DNA of 64,000 nucleotides, from NCBI RefSeq assembly GCF_002833405.1, contig NZ_CP025135.1, positions 1,035,501 through 1,099,500 of the forward strand, given 5' to 3'. Made by a program: the position numbers and the translations under genes. Source of the DNA: Planococcus sp. MB-3u-03 (GTDB lineage Bacteria; Bacillota; Bacilli; Bacillales_A; Planococcaceae). Position 1 is the stretch's first letter; the number at the start of each line of letters is the position of its first letter. Positions 11,518 to 24,047 of this stretch are shown here, piece after piece. The notes under the pieces are model-generated. The model was given only the letters and a program-made list of their open reading frames with translations. It was not told where the DNA came from and ran no database searches.

Positions 11518-12801
11518 TTACAATTGGGCAAATGCATGCTCTACCGCCTGGATCGACGTATCGATATCTTCTTCTGTATGTTCAGTGGTCAAAAACCAGG
11601 CTTCGTATTTGGAAGGCGCCAAATTGATGCCCTGTTCGAGCATCAGTTTAAAGAAACGCCCGAAAGTTTCGCCATCCGTTGCTTCCGCTTGTTCGTAATT
11701 TTTCACCTTTTGATCGGTGAAATAAATCGTCAATGCGCCTTTTAAACGATTGATGGTAATCGTGATACCGTGCTTTTCAGCAGCAGCCAAAATGCCTGCT
11801 TCAAGGCGCTCGCCGAGTTGGTCCATTCGTTCGTAAACGCCTTTTTCCTGCAGCACTTCGAGACAGGCGATGCCTGCTTGGATCGAAGCAGGGTTGCCGG
11901 CCATCGTTCCTGCCTGGTAAGCGGGTCCGAGCGGTGCGACCGTTTCCATGATTTCGCGCTTCCCGCCGTATGCGCCGATCGGCAAGCCGCCGCCAATGAT
12001 TTTTCCGAGCGCCGTCAAGTCCGGCTCGAGGCCGAGCAGATTCTGCGCACCGCCGTAATGAAAGCGGAAAGCTGTAATGACTTCATCATAGACGATCAAT
12101 GCACCTTTCTCTTTAGCCAGTGCATGGACTTCTTCAAGAAACCCTTCTTCCGGTTCGACAATGCCGAAGTTGCCGACAATCGGCTCGACGAGGATGCAGG
12201 CAATTTCGTCTCCCCAATGGTCAATCGCTTCTTTGAATGCCCCCGGATCGTTAAAGGGAATCGTGATGACTTCTTCAGCAATCGATTTCGGGACGCCTGC
12301 CGAATCAGGAGTACCGAGTGTAGCAGGGCCGGAACCGGCAGCAACGAGTACCAAGTCGGAATGGCCGTGATAGCACCCGGCGAACTTCATGATTTTGGTC
12401 CGTCCCGTGTATGCACGTGCCACACGGATGGTCGTCATGACCGCTTCCGTCCCGCTATTGACAAAACGCACTTTATCCATCGCAGGCATCGCTTGTTTCA
12501 GCATTTTGGCGAATGTCACTTCGTGCTTTGTCGGGGTGCCGAATAACACGCCGGTTTCAGCAGCATGTGCAATGGCTTTAGCGATATGTGGGTGGCCATG
12601 GCCTGTGATGATCGGGCCGTAAGCTGCTAGATAATCGATGTATTTATTTCCATCCACATCATAAAAATGGGCGCCTTTCCATAATCCATCGCGATAGGGG
12701 AGCCGCCCCTACAGCTTTATAAGAGGGGAAGGGCTATTAACCCCGCCGACAATATGTTCTAGCGCTTCTTGGTGCAATTGTTCGGAAATCGAGTGATCCA
12801 T
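11518..12801 (-). CDS. gsaB: Glutamate-1-semialdehyde 2,1-aminomutase (GsaB/HemL2), disturbed N-terminus
   Basis: This PLP enzyme converts glutamate-1-semialdehyde to 5-aminolevulinate for tetrapyrrole synthesis; position and neighbours mark it as the gsaB paralog. Seen are [10 protein letters not shown] (PLP Asp), the Schiff-base Lys in [13 protein letters not shown] and [13 protein letters not shown]. The true start is the ATG at 12801 after AGGAGG, giving [16 protein letters not shown] and IVGGVNSPS. Just after this, three apparent one-base deletions (about 12724-12728, the CCCC run 12706-12709, the TTT run 12676-12678) scramble about 20 residues and create an in-frame TAG at 12709-12711. 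Because three are lost in total, the frame is correct again from [12 protein letters not shown] on. Restored length is about 428 residues, normal for the family. Confidence 0.88.
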
Positions 12802-12919
12802 AAAATGCCTCCTAAAATAATCTATTCCTTATTGTAGACAAAATCAGCCGCAAACGCCAAAGAAATTGAAAGTAATGAAACCGTCCGGTACGATAGAAGA
12901 AAGAAAAGGAGTGATGGGT

Positions 12920-13396
12920 TTGGCTACATTAGAAGGATTGGCAGCACCTGACTTCACAATGGAAAATGAACAGGGCGAAACAATTTCCCTATCGGATTAC
13001 GCAGGGAAAAAATATGTCGTGCTCTATTTTTATCCGAAAGACATGACACCGGGTTGTACGACCCAAGCATGCGATTTCCGCGATGCCGAAAAAGATTTCT
13101 CGGGGCTTAACGCAGAGATTTTGGGCGTCAGTGCAGATTCCAAAGAACGCCATCAAAAATTCATCGACAAGCACGGCTTGCCGTTTTCGCTTCTCGTTGA
13201 CGAGGATCACCAAGTGTCTGAGGCTTACGGAGTTTGGAAGCTGAAGAAAATGTATGGAAAAGAATTCTGGGGCATCGAGCGCTCGACATTCTTGATCGAC
13301 CCGACAGGCACCGTCATCAAGGAATGGCGAAAAGTGAAAGTGAAAGAGCATATTGAAGAAGTGTTGGAAACTGTAAAAGTAATCAGCGGTGACTAA
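12920..13396 (+). CDS. bcp: Thioredoxin-dependent thiol peroxidase (BCP-type peroxiredoxin)
   Basis: A peroxiredoxin of about 158 residues that reduces hydrogen peroxide and organic peroxides with electrons from thioredoxin. The motif YPKDMTPGCTTQACDFRD holds the peroxidatic Cys (about 46) and the resolving Cys five residues later, typical of the atypical 2-Cys BCP/PrxQ class. RSTFLIDPTG closes the active-site face. TTG at 12920 has GGAG eight bases upstream; the in-frame ATG at 12914 is only two bases from that site and is the alternative start. It corresponds to ygaF, which also precedes perR in B. subtilis. Confidence 0.93.
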   Translation: MATLEGLAAPDFTMENEQGETISLSDYAGKKYVVLYFYPKDMTPGCTTQACDFRDAEKDFSGLNAEILGVSADSKERHQKFIDKHGLPFSLLVDEDHQVSEAYGVWKLKKMYGKEFWGIERSTFLIDPTGTVIKEWRKVKVKEHIEEVLETVKVISGD

Positions 13397-13411
13397 GAGA
13401 GGAAGAATCTG

Positions 13412-14348
13412 ATGGATGTCCTATTTACATTTGTGCCAAGAGAGAACCAGCAGGAACAGCTTCAAGCCGAATTCCCTGAAGTGAATTTCCGCTTCTTATA
13501 TAAGAACAAGTCATTTCTGCCGACAGCAGATATTGTTGTCACTTACGGAGAAGATTTAACGGCGGAAGATATCGAAAGTGCCGAAAACTTGAAATGGATC
13601 ATGGTGGCAAGTGCAGGCATCGAAAAAATGCCCCATGCTGCTATAGCAAAAAAGGAAATCATCGTTTCGAACGTCAAAGGGATTCATAAAACCCCGATGG
13701 CGGAATCCGCTTTAGCGCATTTGCTGGCACTCAAACGTTCATTGCCGTTTATTTATGAGAGCCAGCGCAACGGAGAATGGAACCGGAAAACCCAATCATC
13801 CGAATTGGCAGGCTCCACCGCCGTCCTGTTTGGACCTGGGGCAATCGGTTCGGAAATCGGCCGCTTGCTTCAAGCATTCGGAGTTAAGACGATCGGCTGC
13901 AACCGTTCGGGAAATGATGCTGAATATATGGATGAAATGGTTTCTATTGAAAATGTATCAGCTGTTCTTCCAGATGCTGATATTGTGCTCTCCGTATTGC
14001 CGAGCACGAAAGAAACTTATCATCTATTGAAGAAAGAGCATTTCAGGCGATGAAGAAGATGCGATTTTCATGAATTTAGGTCGCGGTGATCTGGTGGAAG
14101 ACCAAGTGATGCTTGGAGCGCTGGAAAACGGCGAAATTGGTTATGCCATATTGGATGTTTTCGGAAGAGCCGCTGCCGGCAGACCACCCGTATTGGAAGA
14201 TGGACAATGTCATCATTTCCCGCATGTTTCGAGCCATTCGGGAAAATACGTCGAGCGCGCCTTGGATGTTTTCATTCCGAATTTACACGCTTGGATCAAA
14301 GGCGATAAATCACCATCAAATCCAGTGGATATGAAAAGGGGTTATTGA
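13412..14348 (+). pseudogene. D-2-hydroxyacid dehydrogenase, interrupted by several one-base indels
   Basis: This is an NAD(P)-dependent D-2-hydroxyacid dehydrogenase/glyoxylate reductase-like protein. The intact first part (13412-14053) has the N-terminal catalytic domain, SNVKGIHKTPMAE and the Rossmann motif FGPGAIGSEIG. Frame is lost at a TTT at 14041-14043 (TTTT expected) and again near 14052-14060 (one A missing), after which MNLGRGDLVED resumes. A one-base G gain near 14164 and a C loss near 14220 shift it twice more, so the DVFEEPLPADHPYW and ISPHVSSHSG motifs fall in different frames. The pieces join to a normal protein of about 310 residues, so the damage is more likely sequencing error than decay. 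The substrate is unknown. Confidence 0.82.
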
Positions 14349-14350
14349 AG

Positions 14351-14902
14351 ATGAAAATCTATACGAAAACAGGAGACAAAGGAACGACTTCACTTGTATA
14401 CGGCAGCCGCGTCAAAAAGAACGACCCGCTCGTCGAAGCCTACGGAACGTGCGACGAAGCGAACACGATGATCGGTCTCGGTGTAGGGCATTTGAATGGA
14501 GAATTTTTCGAGCAAAAAGAAGCTCTTTGTGAAATCTTCCACCAGATCCAAACAATTCTCTTCCACGTTGGAGCAGAATTAGCGACCCCAGCAGGAAAAG
14601 AAGTGAAATGGAAACTTGAGGAGGAACATATCTCTCGACTGGAAACTTGGATCGATGAATATGACGCAGAACTCCAACCACTTAGTAACTTCATCTTGCC
14701 AGGCGGCCACCCCGCAGGAGCGGCATTTCATGTAGCCCGGACGATCGTGCGCCGCGCCGAGCGCAATGTTATTGCAATAGGGGAAGGCGTCTCGCCTAAC
14801 GTACTGGCATATTTGAACAGGCTTTCCGATTTTCTCTTTGTCGCAGCACGATTCGTCAACCAGCAACTAGGTTCTAAAGAAAAAGGGCTTCACGCAGAGT
14901 AA
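14351..14902 (+). CDS. Cob(I)yrinic acid a,c-diamide adenosyltransferase (PduO type)
   Basis: This enzyme transfers the adenosyl group of ATP to cob(I)alamin to make adenosylcobalamin. The 183-residue protein has the PduO-type ATP-binding N-terminus MKIYTKTGDKGTTSLVYG, the DPLVEAYGTCDEANT segment and the RTIVRRAERN motif with the conserved Arg and Glu. The ATG at 14351 gives the family's usual start; an in-frame TTG is at 14345. The ribosome site AAAAGGGG lies within the end of the preceding gene. B. subtilis has its homologue (yvqK) elsewhere, so this gene and the dehydrogenase are insertions relative to that map. A terminator follows. Confidence 0.92.
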   Translation: MKIYTKTGDKGTTSLVYGSRVKKNDPLVEAYGTCDEANTMIGLGVGHLNGEFFEQKEALCEIFHQIQTILFHVGAELATPAGKEVKWKLEEEHISRLETWIDEYDAELQPLSNFILPGGHPAGAAFHVARTIVRRAERNVIAIGEGVSPNVLAYLNRLSDFLFVAARFVNQQLGSKEKGLHAE

Positions 14903-14913
14903 GCAGAAACTTC

Positions 14914-14946
14914 AAGCAGTTGGGTTCTATACCCGGCTGCTTTTTT
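14914..14946 (+). terminator. Rho-independent terminator after the adenosyltransferase gene
   Basis: AAGCAGTTGGGT and ACCCGGCTGCTTTTTT form the stem, followed by a T run. Confidence 0.85.
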
Positions 14947-15001
14947 AATTCAAAAATTAGGCAGTTGAATAAACAGGAAATTAGCGTCCTATAGCGATTT
15001 C

Positions 15002-15048
15002 TTGACACGCCAAGGTTTTTTTAGGTACACTAATTATAACGATTACAA
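15002..15048 (+). promoter_or_regulatory. perR promoter with overlapping PerR operator
   Basis: TTGACA (15002-15007) and TACACT (15026-15031) are 18 bp apart. Overlapping the expected transcription start is TTATAACGATTACAA (15034-15048), which matches the known Per box TTATAATNATTATAA at 12 of 14 specified bases. This supports autorepression by PerR. Confidence 0.78.
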
Positions 15049-15081
15049 TGTAAGAATATATATGAAGTGAGGTGCCCAGCG

Positions 15082-15525
15082 ATGTCTGAAGCCCAATTGA
15101 AAGACGCACTCGATACATTGAAGTCTACAGGTGTCAGAATTACACCACAGCGTCATGCGATTTTGGAGTTTATGATTCATTCTACATCGCATCCGACAGC
15201 AGATGATATTTATCGCGCGCTTGAAAAAGCCTTCCCCAATATGAGTGTAGCCACCGTTTATAATAATTTGCGTGTTTTCAAAAAAGCAGGGCTGGTAAAA
15301 GAATTAACCTACGGGGATTCTTCAAGCCGCTTTGATTTTGTCACACACGATCATTATCATATGATCTGTAACGAGTGTGGGAAGATTGTCGATTTCCATT
15401 ATCCTGGATTGGACGAAGTGGAACATCTGGCGTCCCATGTAACAGGCTTCCAGGTGGATTACCACCGTTTGGAAATCTACGGTACATGCCGCGATTGTTA
15501 TAGCGAGTCAGCTAAAGCCCAATAA
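15082..15525 (+). CDS. perR: Peroxide-responsive transcriptional repressor PerR (Fur family)
   Basis: PerR represses peroxide-defence genes; with Fe2+ bound, H2O2 oxidises metal-ligand histidines and releases DNA. The 147-residue protein keeps every key position of the B. subtilis protein, even by number: sensing-site ligands His37, Asp85, His91, His93 and Asp104, and the structural zinc site Cys96, Cys99, Cys136 and Cys139. The winged helix includes [13 protein letters not shown]. Start is ATG at 15082 with GAGGTG at a proper distance. Its promoter carries a Per box, and the thiol peroxidase gene just upstream is a plausible functional partner. Confidence 0.96.
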   Translation: MSEAQLKDALDTLKSTGVRITPQRHAILEFMIHSTSHPTADDIYRALEKAFPNMSVATVYNNLRVFKKAGLVKELTYGDSSSRFDFVTHDHYHMICNECGKIVDFHYPGLDEVEHLASHVTGFQVDYHRLEIYGTCRDCYSESAKAQ

Positions 15526-15562
15526 AAAAGAATGCCCGCCGATTTGGCGGGCATTCTTTTTA
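15524..15562. terminator. Bidirectional terminator between perR and ygzB
   Basis: AAAAAAGAATGCCCGCC and GGCGGGCATTCTTTTT form a long perfect stem with a GATT loop; flanking A and T tracts serve both strands. Confidence 0.92.
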
Positions 15563-15913
15563 TAGTTGCGGCTTTTTCTTATTATATTCTTCGTTGAATT
15601 CTTTGCCTTCAAGAGAAGGGTCCATTGTCAACGGTTCATTGCAATGCATACAGATGTCAACACGTCCGAGCATTTTTGTATGGCGCTCGCAATTCGGGCA
15701 TTGTACAGGCACGGTTTTCATCGACAGCAGGCCGATCCAAGCATAGACACCCGTGCTTCCGATAATAGCGACAACACCGAGCAGCATAAAGATGACCATT
15801 ACAATCGGTTGGTTACGGAAATATATACCGACATACATAATTACGATGCCGATGAAAATCAATGCCAAAGCGAAGGTCCGGATGCGGTTGATTTTGTTTT
15901 TATAAGATTTCAT
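15560..15913 (-). CDS. ygzB: YgzB family (UPF0295) membrane protein with zinc-ribbon-like tail
   Basis: A 117-residue protein with two membrane helices (residues about 12-33 and 38-62, including [18 protein letters not shown]) followed by a C-terminal segment with two CXXC pairs (CPNC near 72 and CMHC near 88) that look like a zinc ribbon. This is the UPF0295/YgzB family of unknown function. It lies between perR and ygxA as in B. subtilis and converges on perR at a shared terminator. A GGAGGAA ribosome site is visible upstream. Confidence 0.88.
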   Translation of the reverse strand: MKSYKNKINRIRTFALALIFIGIVIMYVGIYFRNQPIVMVIFMLLGVVAIIGSTGVYAWIGLLSMKTVPVQCPNCERHTKMLGRVDICMHCNEPLTMDPSLEGKEFNEEYNKKKPQL

Positions 15914-16100
15914 GAGCGGTTCCTCCTTGCGTCCATCATACTATATCATAAACGTCCGTAAAAAGGGTTAAGCTAATTCCGTTAAAGGAATATAAGAGAA
16001 ATATGTCGAAATAAAGAAAAACGCCTTAGAATATTTGCATGCCTCGAGCATACAGGGCATGATAAAACATACAAAGATAGACTGCAGGGAGTGACGACGG

Positions 16101-16967
16101 ATGGAACAAATATTGAGACCGCTATACCAAGAACGCGCGAGCCAGGAAACAACACTCGGTGTCATCCTAATAGAGAAGAGAGAAGACATCAGCCCAATTA
16201 CAGATACATTCGATTCAATCCTTCTGATCATTACAAAAGAAAATGAAACACCGGTTTTTACAAAACATTATACGTACATGGATAAAAAAGCAGCTATGCA
16301 TATCATCACAGAAAAGCAATTACACAAATGGCTTCTATTGGGAACAAACCGCAAAATTGTCGACTGGCTCTTTAACGGCCGTGTCATATATGATCGCAAT
16401 GAATTTATGGAAAAGCTTAAAACAGAATTGAAAGAGTATCCCTTCTACGGCAGAAAAATCAAAATGGGGCTGGAGTTTGCTAAACTGATCCGCCGGTACC
16501 TAGAAGGTAAAATGTTCTTCGAAGAAAAAAATTATTTAGATGCGTATCATCACATGGTAGAGTCACTTCATCATTTGGCTCGATTATCCGTTCTTGAGAA
16601 CGGGCTTCCACCTGAGGTGACAGTGTGGTCACAAGTGAAGAAGATGGAGCCAGCAATCTACAAATTATACGAAGAGCTCATTTCAAGCGATGAGCCGATT
16701 GACAAGCGCTTGGAGCTTTTATTCTTAGCTAGCGAATTTTTCATACATTCCCGCACACAAGACGGATCACAGCATATTCGTGAAGTAATGGAGAAACAAA
16801 GCAGCTGGACGATTCAGGAATTGCACGAACAGGAAGAGTTAAAAAATTATTCTTCCAATCTTGAAGTGCTAATTGAGTTTTTAATCGAAAAAGATTTAAT
16901 CGCAATTAACGGGGTAAAGACAAAAAGCGAAGGTATCTTCCATCGTTATTATTCAAACAAGCGCTAA
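16101..16967 (+). CDS. ygxA: Nucleotidyltransferase-like protein (YgxA)
   Basis: The 288-residue soluble protein has an N-terminal nucleotidyltransferase-like domain (about 1-120, with the LLGTNRKIVDWLFNGRVIYD segment) and a helical C-terminal half with a winged-helix-like end (LIEFLIEKDLIAINGVKT). It corresponds to YgxA, which immediately precedes the rrnD operon in B. subtilis; the synteny here is exact. A clear Gx(S/D) catalytic pair is not obvious, so activity is uncertain. The AGGGAGTGACG site precedes the ATG. Its codon use is more AT-rich than its neighbours. Confidence 0.85.
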   Translation: MEQILRPLYQERASQETTLGVILIEKREDISPITDTFDSILLIITKENETPVFTKHYTYMDKKAAMHIITEKQLHKWLLLGTNRKIVDWLFNGRVIYDRNEFMEKLKTELKEYPFYGRKIKMGLEFAKLIRRYLEGKMFFEEKNYLDAYHHMVESLHHLARLSVLENGLPPEVTVWSQVKKMEPAIYKLYEELISSDEPIDKRLELLFLASEFFIHSRTQDGSQHIREVMEKQSSWTIQELHEQEELKNYSSNLEVLIEFLIEKDLIAINGVKTKSEGIFHRYYSNKR

Positions 16968-16980
16968 AAATTTTCACAGG

Positions 16981-17019
16981 AAGAAAGCTGACAAGGGAGG
17001 TCACTTTGTCAGCTTTCTT
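16981..17019 (+). terminator. Rho-independent terminator after ygxA
   Basis: AAGAAAGCTGACAA and TTGTCAGCTTTCTT form a perfect stem with a 10-11 nt loop. Confidence 0.85.
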
Positions 17020-17104
17020 CATTATAGCAAGTTTAAGAATAGCAAATTACTGTACAAGAATAGGCATACTTGAAAACAGTTTGAAGATATTTTCGGTTTT
17101 AGCG

Positions 17105-17230
17105 TTGACAATTAAACAACTAATGTATTATGATATTACATGTCGCTCGAACAGATTAAGTTTTTTACAATAATAAAAAAGACTTGACTCTTTCGTCTGG
17201 CGATGCTAAATTATAGAAGTTGCTCTTGAA
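17105..17230 (+). promoter_or_regulatory. Tandem rRNA operon promoters and boxA-like antitermination site
   Basis: P1: TTGACA (17105-17110) and TATGAT (17129-17134), spacer 18. P2: TTGACT (17184-17189) and TAAATT (17207-17212), spacer 17. A boxA-like TGCTCTTGA begins at 17221. The otherwise gene-free stretch 17022-17391 thus holds the rRNA promoter and leader; short open frames here are not genes. Confidence 0.7.
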
Positions 17231-17245
17231 GCAACGTGAGAATTT

Positions 17246-17277
17246 GAACCTTGAAAACTGAACAGCAAAACGTCAAC
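17246..17277 (+). other. 5' arm of the 16S rRNA processing stem
   Basis: This segment is almost perfectly complementary to 18953-18983 (GAACCTT, AAAACTGAAC, CAAAACGTCAAC blocks). The two arms would form the double-stranded stalk cut by RNase III to release pre-16S rRNA. Confidence 0.8.
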
Positions 17278-17391
17278 AATACAGCCGCGAGTGATCGCGG
17301 CATACTTACTGATCAGCTTCGGCAGATCAAGCGAATCGCGCGTCTTTTAGACGGCGATACGCCAGCAACTATTGAGCAATCAATACTACTC

Positions 17392-18922
<1,531 letters not shown>

Positions 18923-18952
18923 ATAATATCGGAACCGATTCTCACGAATCGG

Positions 18953-18983
18953 GTTGACGTTTTGCGTTCAGTTTTGAAGGTTC
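18953..18983 (+). other. 3' arm of the 16S rRNA processing stem
   Basis: Complementary to 17246-17277, closing the loop around 16S rRNA. Confidence 0.8.
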
Positions 18984-19038
18984 AGGAATCAACTCTGTTG
19001 ATTTGTGTTTCTTCTATATAATAGATGATTTCTCAAGA

Positions 19039-19115
<77 letters not shown>

Positions 19116-19127
19116 TATTTCCTCTTA

Positions 19128-19203
19128 GGGGCCTTAGCTCAGCTGGGAGAGCGCCTGCCTTGCACGCAGGAGGTCAGCGGTTCGATCCCGCTAGGCTCCA
19201 CCA
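19128..19203 (+). tRNA. tRNA-Ala (TGC)
   Basis: Complete 76-nt cloverleaf with encoded CCA; anticodon TGC in CTTGCACG. It is the second spacer tRNA. Confidence 0.97.
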
Positions 19204-19213
19204 ATACTTGTTC

Positions 19214-19239
19214 TTTGAAAACTGGATAGATCGACATTG
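19214..19239 (+). other. 5' arm of the 23S rRNA processing stem
   Basis: Complementary to 22205-22231 (TTTGAAAACTGGAT paired with ATCCAGTTTTGAAA and TCGACATTG with CAATGTCGA). This is the RNase III stalk flanking 23S. Confidence 0.75.
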
Positions 19240-19300
19240 ATTAAGAAACAAGCATCATAGCGTGATCGCTTAGCGATCAACTTATTTTTGACCATTCAGT

Positions 19301-22182
<2,882 letters not shown>

Positions 22183-22204
22183 ACAAACTGAAACGCAAGT
22201 TTCC

Positions 22205-22231
22205 CAATGTCGATTTATCCAGTTTTGAAAG
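22205..22231 (+). other. 3' arm of the 23S rRNA processing stem
   Basis: Pairs with 19214-19239. Confidence 0.75.
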
Positions 22232-22309
22232 AATAAGATATTAATTTTAAAATAATACTTGAAAATCGGTATTATTGATATAATAAATCTTGTCTTTCAA
22301 ATTAATGCA

Positions 22310-22422
22310 GTCTAGTGATGATGGCAAAGAGGCCACACCGTTCCCATCCCGAACACGGAAGTTAAGCTCTTTGCGCCGATGGTAGTTGGGGTTTCCCCGT
22401 GAGAGTAGGACGTCGCTAGTCT
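22310..22422 (+). rRNA. rrf: 5S ribosomal RNA
   Basis: Contains CCGAACACGGAAGTTAAGCTC and GAGAGTAGGACG; the ends TCTAGTG and CGCTAG pair. One C is missing from the usual CACACCCGTTCCC string. Confidence 0.95.
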
Positions 22423-22431
22423 GGTTATTAT

Positions 22432-22506
22432 TCCGAAGTAGCTCAGTGGTAGAGCACCGCACTGTTAATGCGATGGTCGTAGGTTCGAGTCCTACCTTCG
22501 GAGCCA
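22432..22506 (+). tRNA. tRNA-Asn (GTT)
   Basis: 75 nt with CCA; anticodon GTT in CACTGTTAATG. First gene of the trnD-like cluster. Confidence 0.96.
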
Positions 22507-22511
22507 ATTAT

Positions 22512-22600
22512 GGAGAGCTGTCCGAGTGGCCGAAGGAGCATGATTGGAAATCATGTAGGCGGGCAACCGTCTCAAGGGTTCGAAGTCTTGCTCTCCGCCA
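22512..22600 (+). tRNA. tRNA-Ser (GGA)
   Basis: Class II tRNA with long variable arm and CCA; anticodon GGA in GATTGGAAATC. Confidence 0.94.
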
Positions 22601-22620
22601 GTATCTTAAGTTCAAATAAA

Positions 22621-22694
22621 GGCCCCTTGGTCAAGCGGTTAAGACACCGCCCTTCACGGCGGTAACACGGGTTCGAATCCCGTAGGGGTCACCA
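22621..22694 (+). tRNA. tRNA-Glu (TTC)
   Basis: 74 nt with CCA; anticodon TTC in CCCTTCACGG. Confidence 0.95.
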
Positions 22695-22700
22695 TTCAAT

Positions 22701-22776
22701 GGAGGATTAGCTCAGCTGGGAGAGCATCTGCCTTACAAGCAGAGGGTCGGCGGTTCGATCCCGTCATCCTCCACCA
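22701..22776 (+). tRNA. tRNA-Val (TAC)
   Basis: 76 nt with CCA; anticodon TAC in CCTTACAAGC. Confidence 0.96.
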
Positions 22777-22816
22777 TTTCTTTATGCATATAATATAGAA
22801 GGAAAATAAATATTAT

Positions 22817-22892
<76 letters not shown>

Positions 22893-22895
22893 AAT

Positions 22896-22971
22896 GGTCC
22901 CGTGGTGTGGCGGTTAACATGCCTGCCTGTCACGCAGGAGATCGCCGGTTCGATCCCGGTCGGGACCGCCA
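22896..22971 (+). tRNA. tRNA-Asp (GTC)
   Basis: Complete with CCA; anticodon GTC in CCTGTCACG. Confidence 0.96.
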
Positions 22972-22987
22972 TTTTATTAATTAATAT

Positions 22988-23062
22988 GGGTCAGTAGCTC
23001 AGTCGGTGAGCATTAGATTGAAGCTCTAAGTGTCGGCGGTTCGATTCCGTCCTGACCCACCA
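22988..23062 (+). tRNA. tRNA-Phe (GAA)
   Basis: 75 nt with CCA; anticodon GAA in GATTGAAGCTC. The D-arm appears one base short (GGTGAGC where GGTAGAGC is usual). Confidence 0.92.
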
Positions 23063-23075
23063 TATTTTTCTCCAT

Positions 23076-23151
<76 letters not shown>

Positions 23152-23154
23152 TTA

Positions 23155-23235
23155 GGTGGGTAGCGAAGTGGCTAAACGCGGCGGACTGTAAATCCGCTCC
23201 TTCGGGTTCGGCAGTTCGAATCTGCCCCACCACCA
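23155..23235 (+). tRNA. tRNA-Tyr (GTA)
   Basis: Class II tRNA; anticodon GTA in GACTGTAAATC; CCA encoded. G and C runs in the acceptor are shorter than usual. Confidence 0.93.
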
Positions 23236-23240
23236 GTTTT

Positions 23241-23311
23241 AGGGCATAGTTTAACGGTAGAACAGAGGTCTCAAAACCTCCGATGTGGGTTCGATTCCTA
23301 CTGCCCTGCCA
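23241..23311 (+). tRNA. tRNA-Trp (CCA expected), anticodon loop one base short
   Basis: Body and position identify tRNA-Trp. The anticodon loop reads TCTCAAAACC where TCTCCAAAACC is expected, so one C of the CCA anticodon is missing, as is one G in the acceptor. As written it would be miscalled or nonfunctional. Confidence 0.82.
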
Positions 23312-23328
23312 TTTTAAAATATTATGTT

Positions 23329-23404
23329 GGCGGTCGTGGCGAAGTGGTTAACGCACCGGATTGTGATTCCGGCACTCGGGGTTCAATTCCCCTCGTCCGC
23401 CCCA
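23329..23404 (+). tRNA. tRNA-His (GTG), copy 1
   Basis: Anticodon GTG in GATTGTGATTC, with the extra 5' G typical of tRNA-His; CCA encoded. Confidence 0.95.
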
Positions 23405-23444
23405 TGTTTTCTAGAAATTTTAATATCATACATAATAATAGCGT

Positions 23445-23519
23445 GGCGGTCGTGGCGAAGTGGTTAACGCACCGGATTGTGATTCCGGCATTCGGGGTTC
23501 AATTCCCTCGTCCGCCCCA
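23445..23519 (+). tRNA. tRNA-His (GTG), copy 2
   Basis: Nearly identical to copy 1 (one substitution, one deletion in the T-arm) and placed 40 bp after it. The B. subtilis trnD order has only one His here. Confidence 0.93.
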
Positions 23520-23526
23520 GTATTAT

Positions 23527-23598
23527 TGGGGTATAGCCAAGCGGTAAGGCAACGGGTTTTGATCCCGTCATGCCCTGGTTCGAATCCAGGTACCCCAG
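23527..23598 (+). tRNA. tRNA-Gln (TTG)
   Basis: Anticodon TTG in GGTTTTGATCC. The 3' end reads CCCCAGCTTT, so CCA is not encoded as written. Confidence 0.92.
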
Positions 23599-23602
23599 CT
23601 TT

Positions 23603-23673
23603 GCGGAAGTAGTTCAGTGGTAGAACGCCACCTTGAGGTGGAGGTCGCGGGTTCGACCCCGTCTTCCGCTCCA
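23603..23673 (+). tRNA. tRNA-Gly (GCC expected), anticodon loop three bases short
   Basis: Acceptor GCGGAAG/CTTCCGC and the T-arm identify tRNA-Gly. The anticodon arm is CCACCTTGAGGTGG where CCACCTTGCCAAGGTGG is expected, so the anticodon itself is incomplete. Confidence 0.8.
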
Positions 23674-23681
23674 TTATTTAG

Positions 23682-23753
23682 GCGGCATAGCCAAGCGGTA
23701 AGGCATGGGTCTGCAACACCTTACCACCGGTTCGAGTCCGGTTGCCGCCTCCA
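23682..23753 (+). tRNA. tRNA-Cys (GCA)
   Basis: Anticodon GCA in GTCTGCAACAC; CCA encoded. Confidence 0.93.
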
Positions 23754-23762
23754 AACTATTTT

Positions 23763-23847
23763 GCCGGCGTGGCGGAATTGGCAGACGCGGGACTCAAAAT
23801 CCCGTTCCTTCACGGGAGTGTCGGTTCGACCCCGACCGCCGGTATCA
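23763..23847 (+). tRNA. tRNA-Leu (CAA), copy 1
   Basis: Class II tRNA; anticodon CAA in GGGACTCAAAATCCC. The 3' end is TATCA rather than TACCA. A terminator follows. Confidence 0.94.
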
Positions 23848-23879
23848 CATGATCATCCTCTGCCAAGTGTTGAAAGTTT

Positions 23880-23915
23880 GAAGCTCTGACTCTTAAAGTC
23901 AGGGCTTTTCTTTAT
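23880..23915 (+). terminator. Rho-independent terminator after tRNA-Leu copy 1
   Basis: AAGCTCTGACT and AGTCAGGGCTTTTC form the stem. Confidence 0.8.
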
Positions 23916-23972
23916 TCAAGTAAGTAATTATAAGTTCATCATAGCTAGAATTTTAAAAATAATGAATAGCCC

Positions 23973-24001
23973 TTGCAAAATAATCGGTTTACTAATATAA
24001 T
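23973..24001 (+). promoter_or_regulatory. Promoter for the second tRNA-Leu(CAA)
   Basis: TTGCAA (23973-23978) and TATAAT (23996-24001) with a 17-bp spacer lie about 45 bp upstream of the second Leu copy. That copy also has its own terminator, so it is an independent unit. Confidence 0.75.
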
Positions 24002-24047
24002 ATAATGTTCCTCAAAGCATTTAGTAAATGCTTATGGATTTGATTTT

